From the NCBI GenBank assembly GCA_965204295.1, contig OZ241973.1, positions 1 through 64,000 on the forward strand: a stretch of DNA of 64,000 nucleotides, written 5' to 3'. Shown here piece by piece: positions 35,905 through 44,945 of this stretch (position 1 is its first letter; each line of letters starts with the position of its first letter). The notes below the pieces were generated by a model. It did no database searches. It saw only the letters and a list, made by a program, of their open reading frames with translations, and was not told the DNA's origin. The DNA is from JAWKWH01 sp965204295. GTDB taxonomy: Bacteria > Pseudomonadota > Alphaproteobacteria > Rhizobiales > Rhizobiaceae. The translations under genes were made by a program, and so were the position numbers.

Positions 35905-36645
35905 ACAGGATTGCCTCGAGTATTAGGTTTGGCGACAAACCACATCGTCACTTCAATCCGCTCAAGAGTGAGTGGTTGCTGGTCTCACCGCACCGCAACA
36001 AGCGGCCCTGGTTGGGGCATGTCGAAACCAACGCAACGGCCGACAAGCCGGCCCACGACATGCAGTGCTACCTCTGTGCCAGAAACACACGAATAAACGG
36101 TGAAATAAATCCCGACTACCGAGGACCCCACGTCTTTCAAAACGACTTTCCAGCACTCTATCCGAAAACAAAAGAGATCGTCGCAGATGACAGCGATCTG
36201 TTCTCTGCGTCGACGGTTCGAGGAACCGCGAGAGTGATGTGCTTTTCGGAGCGTCACGACCTTACCCTTCCCGAGATGTCGGTTAGGAGCATCAGGAAGG
36301 TTGTCGACACATGGGTGCGTCAGATTGTCGAACTCGGGAAGAACTATGCCTGGGTCGGCATCTTTGAAAACAAGGGTGAGATGATGGGCTGCTCAAATCC
36401 GCATCCCCATGGGCAGGTTTGGGCATCTGATTTTCTTCCCAATGAGGTCGCTTGAGAAGACCAGGCGCAACGACAATACTTCGAAAACATGGCAACCCTC
36501 TTCTTCTCGATTACATCGTGAGGGAAAGTGAGCTGGCAGAGCGCATTGTCGTTGAGAATGAGTCCTGGCTTGCCGTCGCGCCCTTCTGGGCGACCTGGCC
36601 CTTCGAAACACTTCTCATGCCGCGCCGCCATCTTCGCCGCCTAAG
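35901..36645 (+). pseudogene. galT: galactose-1-phosphate uridylyltransferase, decayed and interrupted by an IS
   Basis: The N-terminal 184 codons are clear GalT: HFNPLKSEWLLVSPHR, the zinc-type CYLCARN, and the catalytic SNPHPHGQVWAS. Then TGA at 36453-36455 interrupts NEVA-stop-EDQAQRQYFEN, and a missing base near 36490 shifts the frame into GNPLLLDYIVRESELAERIV. The gene is cut at 36645 by the IS5-family element. GalT exchanges UMP between UDP-glucose and galactose-1-phosphate in the Leloir pathway; no galK or galE is nearby. Confidence 0.85.
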
Positions 36646-37565
36646 AGCCTGACTGAGGAATAGTTGAGTGGGATCAGCGGCTTGTGGTTCCGTTGTTGTG
36701 TTTAATCGGCAATGGAGGCGCACAATGTGGACTGAGACCACCGGCAAGCGATATGAGCGTAACAATGGCCGGTATGCAAGCGATCTGACCGATGAAGAAT
36801 GGAAAGTAATCGAGCGGTTTATTCCCAAGGCCGGGTCTCTCGGTCGGCCTTGCGAAACGGACATGGGTGAAGTCGTCGACGCGCTTTTGTACATTGTCGA
36901 GACCGGCTGCCGATGGCGTATGCCGCCGCGAGACTATCCGCCCTGTTCGACGGTTCGGGGATATTTCCACCGGTGGCGCGATGAAGGAGTGTGGGCGGCG
37001 ATCGATTTTCATCCGGTGACGCAAGCGCGCGAGGCGACCGGTCGCGAGGCCGGCGCCACCGCCGGCGTCATCGACGGCCGGTCGGTGAAACCCACCGAAG
37101 CGGCTATGACGCGGGCAAGAAGATCAAGGGCGGCAAGCGCCATATCGTCACCGATACGGGTGGCCTGCCGGTCGCGGTCATGGCGCATGAGGCCGACATT
37201 CGGGACCGCGCCGGGGCGCCGGATGTGCTCGCCTCGACGGCGATATCCTATCCGTGGTCGAGCCACATCTTTGCCGAGGGCGGTTATGGCGGAAGGAAAC
37301 CGTTCGCGGCGCGCTCGACAAGACCGGCGAGCGGACCATCGAAATCATCGAGCGCTCCGATACGGCCAAGGGGGTCGAGTCGTTGCCCCGCCGCCGGGTG
37401 GTGGAGCATACCTTCGCCCGGCCGGGACGCTGCCGCCGTCCGGCGAAGGATGTCGCGGCAACCATCAAAAGCGCCGTTGCCCGGATTACCATCGCCAGCA
37501 TCCGCCTCATGATCAGCCGGTTGGCAAGAGCTTGATATCAGCGCAGCCTTCATGAGCCAGACTCT
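36646..37565 (+). mobile_element. IS5-family insertion sequence (IS1031-like), inactive
   Basis: About 920 bases bounded by inverted ends: CTAAGAGCCTGACT at 36643-36656 and, on the minus strand, CTAAGAGTCTGGCT at 37568-37555, differing in two bases. A TA occurs at both outer edges and may be the duplicated target. The single gene inside is a broken transposase. The element cuts galT on its left and abuts the SDR gene on its right. Confidence 0.85.
36725..37535 (+). pseudogene. IS5-family transposase with two frameshifts
   Basis: Starts MWTETTGKRYERNNGRYASD and continues LTDEEWKVIERFIP, as in IS1031-group proteins. The first catalytic Asp is in GVIDGRSVK. The frame then shifts near 37100 to GYDAGKKIKGGKRHIVTDTG and again near 37300 to TIEIIERSDTAKG and PRRRVVEHTF. 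The second catalytic residue, normally in FADGGY, reads FAEGGY, and the usual VERTFAWL has become VEHTFARP. The element cannot move on its own. Confidence 0.85.
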
Positions 37566-38293
37566 TAGCAGGCAGTGAAGCCGCCATCAATGGGTATCGA
37601 CACGCCCGAGATCATCGAGGCGCCGTCGCTCAGCAGGAAGGCGATGGGCGCGGCAATCTCTTCTTCCGTCGCCCAGCGACCCAGCGGCATCTGTTTCAGG
37701 AACGATTCGCCGATTTCCGGACGACCCCAATAGAAGGACGACATCTCGGTCATCACCACGGTAGGATGCACGCCGTTCACCCGGATGCCATAGGGCCCGA
37801 GTTCCAGCGCCGAGACACGGGTGATGTTGTCCAGCGCAGCCTTGGACGACCCGTAGGAGATATGCCCCTTCAGCGCGACCAGCGCGGCCTGGCTCGAGAC
37901 GTTCACAATGGCCCCGCCCTTGCCGAGACGAACCATCGTCCGCGAGGCGTATTTGGTCACCAGCAGTGCACCGCGGGCATTGACCGCGATGACCTTGTCG
38001 AACACGGCGATATCGGTTTCCATCGGCGTCGCGATCTCGCCCCCGAAACCGCCGCAATTGACGACGCCCCAAAGGTCGAGGTCGGCGACCGCGTCCCGCA
38101 CGCTATCCTCCGAGCTCAGATCGAATGCAAGTGTCCGGCACCCCGTCTTACCTGCGAGAGCATTGAGCTTGGCCTCGTCGCGACCGCTGGCGATCACCTC
38201 CGCTCCCTCGGCCACCAGATGCCGAACCGTCGCCGTCCCAATGCCGCCACTAGCGCCGGTGATGAGAATGGGGCCATTGTCATAGGATACCAT
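37565..38293 (-). CDS. short-chain dehydrogenase/reductase
   Basis: Classical SDR of 242 residues: the nucleotide motif ITGASGGIGTATV near residue 12, NVSSQAALVALKGHISYGSSK with catalytic Ser, Tyr and Lys, and the end IPIDGGFTAC. Similar enzymes reduce sugars or sugar alcohols such as xylulose, and the sugar ABC transporter beyond supports a carbohydrate role. ATG 38293 has a perfect GGAGGAACGGT before it. Its TAA stop (37567-37565) lies within the terminal repeat of the neighbouring IS. Confidence 0.9.
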   Translation of the reverse strand: MVSYDNGPILITGASGGIGTATVRHLVAEGAEVIASGRDEAKLNALAGKTGCRTLAFDLSSEDSVRDAVADLDLWGVVNCGGFGGEIATPMETDIAVFDKVIAVNARGALLVTKYASRTMVRLGKGGAIVNVSSQAALVALKGHISYGSSKAALDNITRVSALELGPYGIRVNGVHPTVVMTEMSSFYWGRPEIGESFLKQMPLGRWATEEEIAAPIAFLLSDGASMISGVSIPIDGGFTAC

Positions 38294-38583
38294 ACCGTTC
38301 CTCCTTCTCCTTGTGCGATTGAAGCCATGGGTATAGTTGCGAGAGCGGGATCGGGCAGCCCACGCGCGGCCGCCGCGAGCTTGGCGACGCGGACATACGC
38401 GGCGATCTGCTTTGCCGAGCCGCTCATCTGGACGACGCCCCCCCTTTCTCCGGCTTGCCCAGCAGACTGCGGATCCGGTCGAAAACCTGCGAATCCACCG
38501 GCTTCTCGGCGTCGATCTCCACCACCGGGCCGATCGCGAAGGCGTGTGCGCATTGCGCGAACTCGAACAACTCGTGGGCATAG
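38294..38583. other. gap with degenerate coding-like sequence between SDR and transporter genes
   Basis: The minus strand shows readable pieces such as ELFEFAQCAHAFAIGPVVEI ending in PEKGGASSR-stop at 38424, then KQIAAYVRVAKLAAAARGLP in another frame. I could not assign them to a family or to one intact gene. They look like the remains of a gene that once preceded the SDR gene. Confidence 0.35.
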
Positions 38584-38859
38584 GATGCCGGCAACGGCGT
38601 CGCGGGCGCGAACAGATCCGAGGACGTGACGGTGATCGCCTTCGACGCGCCGAAAAGCATCGTTGACAACATCTCGACCGGCCTAGTGGACGCGGCGATC
38701 GCGCAGCACCCCGCCGAGATCGGCTACTTCGGCGTGGTGGCTGCCTATGCCGTGCTGACCGGCCAGTCGGTGCCGACGTCGATCGGGACCGGATTCACCG
38801 TCATCAACGCCGACAACGTGAACGACGAGAACGTCACCAGATTCATCTACTCGGAATGA
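38584..38859 (+). pseudogene. 3' fragment of a sugar ABC transporter binding-protein gene
   Basis: The last 91 residues of an RbsB-like periplasmic binding protein remain: EDVTVIAFDAPKSIVDNIS, then AAIAQHPAEIGYFGVVAAY and TGFTVINADNVNDENV before the stop. A TAG at 38581-38583 and the lack of any signal peptide show that the N-terminal two thirds are gone. It is followed in 13 bases by the cognate permease gene, so this is the first gene of the transporter operon in truncated form. Confidence 0.8.
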
Positions 38860-38872
38860 GGCAGGGCGCGCG

Positions 38873-39871
38873 ATGGCGAAAAACAAGGGGGCTTCATTCC
38901 TGAAGTCCCTGCTCAACGCGTGGTCGTGGCTGTTTCTGATCCTCATCCTCGGCTTTTTTGAACTATACGCGCGGGTGGAAACCGGGAACACCTTCCTCCT
39001 CCGCGTCTACACGCTTCAGTCGATCGCCGTCGCGGCATCGCAAATCCTGCTTCTCGCACTCGGCCTCACCCTCATCATAGTGGCCGGGCATATCGACCTC
39101 TCCATCGCGTTCACCACCGGATTTGCCGCCGTGGCGATGGCATTGGTCATCCGCTTTTTCGGGCCTGACGCGGGTTGGTTGGCGGTAATCCTTGGCCTCG
39201 CGGCCGGACTTCTGGCCGCGATCGCTGTCGGACTGGTCAATGGCTGGCTTGTCGCGTTCATTGACGTGCCCAGTTTCATCGGCACCCTCGGCACCTACGG
39301 CGTCGCCCGTGGCGCCGCACTGATCGTTGCCGGCGGGGCGACCGTGTCGATCCAAAGCGACGAGGCGCGCGTTTTCGGCAACGGCGTGATCCTGGGCGTC
39401 CCGGTTCCGGTCTTGATTGCCGCGCTGCTTACGCTGACCTTCCACTATCTGCTGACCTACACCAAATTCGGCGTCCATACGTACGCGCTCGGCGCCAACC
39501 GGGCGTCGGTCGAGCGCGCAGGGGTGGATGTGAAGAAGCATCTTGTCATTCTCTTCGTCCTCTCGGCGATCACCGCCGGTATCGGCGGCCTGATTTACAC
39601 GGGCCGGTTCTCCGCCGGCGCAGCCAATGCCGGCGAGCCGATCCTGCTTTACGCCGTCGCGGCCGTGTTCATTGGCGGTGCATCCCTGACCGGTGGACGG
39701 GGCACCGTAATCGGCACTGTGATCGGCGCGTTAATTATCGCGGTGATCCAGTTCGGCCTCGTGTTTTCCGGCCTCCCTCCCTATTGGCAGTTCGTCGCGG
39801 TTGGCCTGGTGATCATCGTCGCCGTGATCGTCGATCAGTCCCGGGACCGGCTGACGGGGGTAATCGCATGA
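38873..39871 (+). CDS. sugar ABC transporter permease (RbsC/FrcC-like)
   Basis: Hydrophobic protein of 332 residues with about eight to ten membrane helices, of the BPD_transp_2 family that imports ribose, fructose and other monosaccharides. Conserved parts are LGLTLIIVAGHIDLSIAF, TLGTYGVARGAALIVAGG and VFIGGASLTGGRGTVIGTV. Its stop overlaps the ATPase start (ATGA). With its binding protein truncated, it can only work if another binding protein supplies substrate. Confidence 0.9.
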   Translation: MAKNKGASFLKSLLNAWSWLFLILILGFFELYARVETGNTFLLRVYTLQSIAVAASQILLLALGLTLIIVAGHIDLSIAFTTGFAAVAMALVIRFFGPDAGWLAVILGLAAGLLAAIAVGLVNGWLVAFIDVPSFIGTLGTYGVARGAALIVAGGATVSIQSDEARVFGNGVILGVPVPVLIAALLTLTFHYLLTYTKFGVHTYALGANRASVERAGVDVKKHLVILFVLSAITAGIGGLIYTGRFSAGAANAGEPILLYAVAAVFIGGASLTGGRGTVIGTVIGALIIAVIQFGLVFSGLPPYWQFVAVGLVIIVAVIVDQSRDRLTGVIA

Positions 39872-40608
39872 CGACCATTCTCAAGGCGGAGAGCCTCAGG
39901 AAACGGTTCGGAGGCAACGAGGCGGTCAAGAGTGTCACCTTTGAGGTCAATATAGGCGAATGCGTCGTGCTCGCCGGAGACAACGGCGCCGGAAAATCGA
40001 CGGTTATCAAGATGATCTCCGGCGTCTACACGCCGACCGACGGGGAGGTCTACTTCGACGGCGAGCTTCTGACCGGTAGGTCGCCCGAAGCGGTCCGGAC
40101 CGCCGGAATCGAGACGATCTATCAGGACCTCGCCTTGGCGGATAACCTCGACCCAGGCCTGAACCTCTATCTCGGCCGTGAAAAGACCCGCCGTGTCTTA
40201 GGGATCTCGTTCCTCGACCGGGCGGAGATGCGGCGCAACGCGGTCGCTGTACTCAAAGGGCTCGGGATCGTGGTGCCGGACCCGACCGCGCCGGTGCGCG
40301 AGATGTCTGGCGGTCAGCGCCAGGCGATCGCTATCGCCCGCGCGGTCCACTGGCAGGCCAAGCTTGTCATTATGGACGAGCCGACCGCTGCCCTCGGCGT
40401 TCCCGAGCAGCGCGAGGTGATGGCGCTGATCGAACGGTTGAAGGCGAGGGGGGTGGGGATCATACTGATTTCACACAACCTGCCCGACATCTTCGTCGCG
40501 GCCGACCGAATCATCGTGCTGGCCCGAGGCGTGGTCGCTGGAGAACGCCGTCCCTCTGAGACGAACGACGAGGAAATCGTACGGCTGATGATGGGCGCCA
40601 CCCTTTGA
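39868..40608 (+). CDS. sugar ABC transporter ATP-binding protein, single domain
   Basis: 246 residues with one nucleotide-binding domain: Walker A GDNGAGKSTVIKMISG, signature MSGGQRQAIAIARAV, Walker B LVIMDEPTAALG, and the switch His in ISHNLPD. Most RbsA-type ATPases have two such domains; single-domain ones occur in the FrcA (fructose) group of rhizobia. ATG 39868 overlaps the permease stop by four bases. An IS5-family element starts about 120 bases downstream. Confidence 0.9.
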   Translation: MTTILKAESLRKRFGGNEAVKSVTFEVNIGECVVLAGDNGAGKSTVIKMISGVYTPTDGEVYFDGELLTGRSPEAVRTAGIETIYQDLALADNLDPGLNLYLGREKTRRVLGISFLDRAEMRRNAVAVLKGLGIVVPDPTAPVREMSGGQRQAIAIARAVHWQAKLVIMDEPTAALGVPEQREVMALIERLKARGVGIILISHNLPDIFVAADRIIVLARGVVAGERRPSETNDEEIVRLMMGATL

Positions 40609-40726
40609 CGGGCTCCTTCCGCGCCTTTGCTGCGGGAGGGCGCAGACGGAATCGCTGGCGGCGCGGAGGTCCAGTCGGCGCTGCGATATTCAAGACAGGT
40701 AGTTGGTTCGATCATGACCAAGATCC

Positions 40727-41509
40727 TAGGGCGTAGCCCTGTAAACGGGTTTGTGGTTCGAGATGTGCAACGAAGGAGTTTGCATGTCTTTGAGTTTCCG
40801 GCTCACGGAACAACGGTTCAACAGCATCAGGCCGCTATTGCCCAACAAGTCACACGGCGCGCCCCGTGTTGATGACCGTCGCGTGCCGTCCGGCATCGTC
40901 TTCCGCCTCCAACGGGGCTGTCGTCGGTCCGATGGTCCGGGCGAATATGGCCCGGCCAAAACACTCTGCAACCGTTACAAACGCCGGTCGGAAACCGGAA
41001 TGTTCGAGCGGATTTTCGAAGCTCTTGCGCGCGAAGGCGCAGACCCCGATACGCTCATGATCGATGCCGGTCACATCGAAACACATCGCATCGCGGCCAA
41101 TGGCGTCAAAAAACAAGGGCGACGGGCAGGGTCGCCCGGTTCATTGACACCTGACCGCGGGCAATCGCGCCGATATCGCCCAGGCGCGTCAATACCTTGA
41201 GCCATATGTGCGCAAAGGCGCAATTGTGATCGCAGATCGTGGCTACAATGCCAAACGCCTGCGCGACCGGCTTGGGAAAGCCCAGGCCAAACCCTGTATC
41301 CCGCCGCGCAGGAAACGCAAGATACAGCTCCAATACGACACCGAACTCTACAAAACCGGAAACATCGTCGAGCGCATGTTCAACCCATGTTCAACCGCAT
41401 CGAAGACCGGCGGCAGTTCTCCCCGCGCACAGTGCGACGCCCGAAAACATTCCCGCCAGCCGCACACATCGCCGCAACCATCATAGGGTTCCTATGAGCC
41501 TACACCCTA
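40727..41509 (+). mobile_element. IS5-family insertion sequence (IS427-like), inactive
   Basis: About 780 bases. The left end TAGGGCGTAGCCCT (40727-40740) is matched by the right end, which on the minus strand reads TAGGGTGTAGGCTC. TA is found at both outer edges. It is inserted between the sugar transporter operon and the ferric-type transporter and carries one broken transposase gene. Confidence 0.8.
40784..41497 (+). pseudogene. IS427-like transposase, multiply disrupted
   Basis: Begins MSLSFRLTEQRFNSIRPLLP after GGAG. The region that normally reads WRTGCPWRDLP is shortened (VFRLQRGCRRSDGPGEYGP). The first catalytic Asp is in TLMIDAGHIETHR. A stop and shift follow in the segment encoding GQGRPVH-stop-HLTAGNRADIAQ, then KGAIVIADRGYNAKRL carries the second Asp. 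Finally an 11-base tandem duplication at 41375-41396 shifts MFNRIEDRRQFSPRT out of frame. The last codons read AAHIAATIIGFL. Confidence 0.8.
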
Positions 41510-41688
41510 ATACTCGCAGCGGACGGACCCCGGCCTTCCAGGACGGAACTGCTTGGCGAACCCGGCGCCGCCGTTCATGCAATTCCCCCGAATGAGCGCT
41601 TGCCAGCCTGTAGGGCGCGGTAGTATTTACCGACCGGACGGCTGCGCGATGCCAAGTGTCGGACGGTAGCCGAACGGAAGGAAAAATA

Positions 41689-42714
41689 ATGAAAAAACTC
41701 AATGCAATACTGGCCGGGTCTCTTGTCGCGCTGTCCGCGTCCACCTTGGCCGCAAAGGCCGAAAAGCTTACCTTGTACTGCAGCGCGCAGGAAGACTGGT
41801 GTCAACTGATGGCGCGCAGTTTCGAGGAGGCGACCGGGATCGACGTCAACATGACCCGCAAATCGTCCGGCGAGACATTCGCGCAGATTCGCGCCGAAGC
41901 ATCGAACCCGAAGGGCGATGTCTGGTGGGGCGGTACGGGCGACCCGCACCTGCAAGCCGCCGAAGAGGGCTTGACCGAAGAGTACATGTCGCCGATGCGC
42001 GACCAGCTTCACGACTGGGCGATCTCGCAGGCGGAAAGCGCCGGCAATCGCACGATCGGCATCTATTCGGGCGCGTTGGGGTATGGCTACAACACCGAGT
42101 TGCTGGCATCCAACAACCTGCCGGAGCCGTCATGCTGGAAGGATCTTCTGAAGGCGGAATACAAGGGCCATGTGCAGATGGCGAACCCGAACTCGTCGGG
42201 AACGGCTTACACGACGCTCGCTTCGATGATTCAGATTTTTGGCGAGGACGAAGGCTTTGAATTCATGAAAGGCCTCCACAAGAACGTCAACCAGTACACC
42301 AAATCCGGTTCGGCGCCGATCAAGGCGGCCGGACGAGGCGAAAACACCGTCGGCATCGTCTTCATGCACGACGCCGTGAAGCAGGCCGTTTCGGGTTTTC
42401 CGGTGAAAGTGGTCGCGCCGTGTGAAGGCACGGGATACGAGATCGGCTCCATGTCGATCGTCAAGGGCTCCCGGAACATGGAAGAAGCCAGGAAGTTTTA
42501 CGACTGGGCGCTGAGCGCCGATGCGCAGAACCTGGCGCTTGAGGTGAATGCGTTCCAGGTGCCGTCCAATACCGGCGCTCAAACGTCCGACTCCGCGCCC
42601 GACATGAGCGCCATCAAGCTGATCGACTACGACTTCAGAAAGTATGGCTCTTCGGACGAACGCAGGCGTCTGCTGCGGAAGTGGGATGAAGAGGTTTCCA
42701 CGCTTCCCCAATAG
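41689..42714 (+). CDS. ABC transporter substrate-binding protein, ferric-iron type
   Basis: Periplasmic family 1 binding protein of 341 residues. A signal peptide (ILAGSLVALSASTLAAKA) precedes LTLYCSAQEDWCQLMARSFE, a start typical of the Fe(III), thiamine and aminoethylphosphonate group, and DVWWGGTGDPHLQAAEEGL follows. GGAAGGAAAAATA lies before ATG 41689. Cargo is inferred from family only; no iron box is evident upstream, so polyamine-like or phosphonate substrates remain possible. It is the first gene of a complete three-gene importer. Confidence 0.88.
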   Translation: MKKLNAILAGSLVALSASTLAAKAEKLTLYCSAQEDWCQLMARSFEEATGIDVNMTRKSSGETFAQIRAEASNPKGDVWWGGTGDPHLQAAEEGLTEEYMSPMRDQLHDWAISQAESAGNRTIGIYSGALGYGYNTELLASNNLPEPSCWKDLLKAEYKGHVQMANPNSSGTAYTTLASMIQIFGEDEGFEFMKGLHKNVNQYTKSGSAPIKAAGRGENTVGIVFMHDAVKQAVSGFPVKVVAPCEGTGYEIGSMSIVKGSRNMEEARKFYDWALSADAQNLALEVNAFQVPSNTGAQTSDSAPDMSAIKLIDYDFRKYGSSDERRRLLRKWDEEVSTLPQ

Positions 42715-42716
42715 TC

Positions 42717-44936
42717 TTGAGTTCCGCAACTCAAAGCCGTTCGGCCCGGCCTGTCCCGATCTTCTGGATCGTGGCCGGTTGGGCCGGTTTCTGCCTTCTT
42801 CCCTGGTACGGAATTGAAGACGGCTTCTTCTCGTTCGAATGGTTGTTCGACGGTTTCCCGTTTGACGAGGACTACGCCCCGGCCGCGTTTCTTCTGGGCC
42901 GGGGCGAAAAGCTCTGGCTCATGCCGCTTGTCGTTCCGCTCCTGCTGCCGTTGCTGGCTCTGGGGCGGACAAAGTCCGATCCGGCCTACGCGAAAATTCT
43001 GATCGCCGCGGGAGCGCTGGGCTTTTCCTGGTTGATCTTTCAGGGTTTCAGCATCGGCATTCGCGGCTTCAATTTCGAATGGCTGTCGGCGCCGTTCGGG
43101 CAATTCGAAGACCGTCAATTCGGCATGGGTTACGGCGCGTTACTGGTCGCCTCGACCTTTCTGTTCCTGCTCACGCAAGGCATTGCCGCCCGTGGCGCGA
43201 TAAATGGCGACGTGTTCGTCGTCAGCGCTATCGGCGGCGTGATCGCGATCGTTTCGATCTTTGTTTTCTTTCCGATCGCCAAGATGCTCTTCGCCGCCTT
43301 TCTTTCCGAAGACGGCGCCTTTTCGCCGGGTGTCTTCGCCGCCAAGCTTTTCGACGACCGGCTTTGGGGGCTCGCGTGTCTGACAGACGGCGGCCGCTGC
43401 GGCGCCGCGTGGAACTCACTGTTTCTGGCGGTCCTTGTCGGCTTGATCACCACGGCGCTCGGCCTTGCCTTCGCACTCGTCGTCACACGCTCGGGCTTCC
43501 GCCGGAAGCGTCTCCTGCGGGCGCTCACCGTTCTGCCGATCATCACCCCGCCTTTCGTCATCGGCCTCGCGCTCATATTGCTGTTCGGGCTGTCCGGTTC
43601 CGTCACCGTTTTCTTCTCGGATCTGTTCGGCGCGCGGCCGACGCGGTGGCTGTATGGCCTGCCGGGCGTACTCATCGCGCAGACGCTTGCGTTTACGCCC
43701 ATCGCCTTTCTTGTCCTGATCGGCGTGGTGGAAGGCGTGTCGCCTTCCATGGAGGAAGCGGCGCAGACCCTGCGCGCAAACAAATGGCAAACCTTCCGAA
43801 CGGTGTCGCTTCCGCTGATGCGCCCCGGCCTTGCCAACGCATTCCTGCTCGGTTTCATCGAAAGCATGGCGGATTTCGGCAATCCGCTCGTGCTTGGCGG
43901 CAATTTCGACGTGCTGTCGACGGAAATCTTCTTTGCCATCGTCGGCGCGCAATACGATCAGAGCCGCGCCGCCGTGCTGGCCATGGTGCTGCTCTTCTTC
44001 ACGTTGTCGGCCTTCTACCTGCAACGCATGTGGCTCGGAAAGAAGAACTATACGACCGTCTCGGGCAAGGGCGATTCCGGCGTTCATCCGCAAATGCCGG
44101 CGGAACTCGCCATTCCCGTTCTGGCCGTGGCGCTTGGCTGGGCATTGTTCACCGCGGTCGTGTACGTCATGATCGTCTATGGCAGTTTCGTGGAGTTGTG
44201 GGGCGTCAACAACGCGCTGACCTTCAAGCACTACATGACCGCCTTCTCCGTTCGCATCGGAGAAGAAGGCATTCGCTGGACCGGCGCCGCGTGGGACAGC
44301 TTCCGGACGACGGTCACGATTGCCGGCATCGCGGCGCCGCTGACGGCCGCCGTCGGTCTGGTGACCGCCTACCTGCTGACGCGACAGAACTTTGCCGGAA
44401 AGAACGCATTCGAATTCGGCGCGATGTTGAGTTTCGCCATTCCCGGCACGGTTATCGGCGTAAGCTACATTCTGGCGTTCAACGTGCCGCCGATCGAGAT
44501 TACCGGCACCGGCGTCATCCTGGTCGTCAGCTTCATATTCCGCAACATGCCCGTCGGCGTGCGCGCAGGCATCGCGTCGATGACCCAGATCGACAAATCG
44601 CTCGACGAGAGTTCGCTGACGCTCGGCGCCAATTCATGGCAGACATTCCGCCATGTGATCCTGCCGCTGTTGCGGCCGGCGATCCTTGCCGCGCTTGTCT
44701 ACAGTTTCGTCCGCGCCATGACGGCGATCTCGGCGGTGATCTTTCTGGTTTCCGCGGAATACGACATGGCGACGAGCTACATTATCGGCCGCGTCGAGAA
44801 TAATGACTACGGTCTGGCGATCGCCTATTCGACGACACTCATCGTCGTGATGCTCACCGCGGTCGTTGTCGCGCAACTTCTCATCGGGCGCACGCGAATC
44901 GGGCGGCGAACGACGCCGTCACCGACCGATGTTTGA
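42717..44936 (+). CDS. fused double ABC permease, ferric-iron type (FbpB-like)
   Basis: A 739-residue membrane protein with two permease halves, each with an EAA loop: MEEAAQTLRANKWQTFRTVS near residue 345 and LDESSLTLGANSWQTFRHVI near residue 635. Such two-in-one permeases are typical of FbpB/SfuB iron importers. An extra N-terminal membrane region of about 200 residues precedes the first half. Translation seems to start at TTG 42717 (SSATQSRSARP), two bases after the binding-protein stop; no ATG is available nearby. Confidence 0.9.
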   Translation: MSSATQSRSARPVPIFWIVAGWAGFCLLPWYGIEDGFFSFEWLFDGFPFDEDYAPAAFLLGRGEKLWLMPLVVPLLLPLLALGRTKSDPAYAKILIAAGALGFSWLIFQGFSIGIRGFNFEWLSAPFGQFEDRQFGMGYGALLVASTFLFLLTQGIAARGAINGDVFVVSAIGGVIAIVSIFVFFPIAKMLFAAFLSEDGAFSPGVFAAKLFDDRLWGLACLTDGGRCGAAWNSLFLAVLVGLITTALGLAFALVVTRSGFRRKRLLRALTVLPIITPPFVIGLALILLFGLSGSVTVFFSDLFGARPTRWLYGLPGVLIAQTLAFTPIAFLVLIGVVEGVSPSMEEAAQTLRANKWQTFRTVSLPLMRPGLANAFLLGFIESMADFGNPLVLGGNFDVLSTEIFFAIVGAQYDQSRAAVLAMVLLFFTLSAFYLQRMWLGKKNYTTVSGKGDSGVHPQMPAELAIPVLAVALGWALFTAVVYVMIVYGSFVELWGVNNALTFKHYMTAFSVRIGEEGIRWTGAAWDSFRTTVTIAGIAAPLTAAVGLVTAYLLTRQNFAGKNAFEFGAMLSFAIPGTVIGVSYILAFNVPPIEITGTGVILVVSFIFRNMPVGVRAGIASMTQIDKSLDESSLTLGANSWQTFRHVILPLLRPAILAALVYSFVRAMTAISAVIFLVSAEYDMATSYIIGRVENNDYGLAIAYSTTLIVVMLTAVVVAQLLIGRTRIGRRTTPSPTDV

Positions 44937-44945
44937 GGCAATGAG

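Noticed and set aside
38424..38672. 82-residue minus-strand gene ending PEKGGASSR
   Set aside because: Its N-terminal part is antisense to the recognisable binding-protein fragment and the rest matches no family; recorded only as degenerate sequence.
43079..44803. 574-residue frame in the permease gene
   Set aside because: Arginine-rich shadow of the membrane protein in a different frame, with no hydrophobic or domain pattern.
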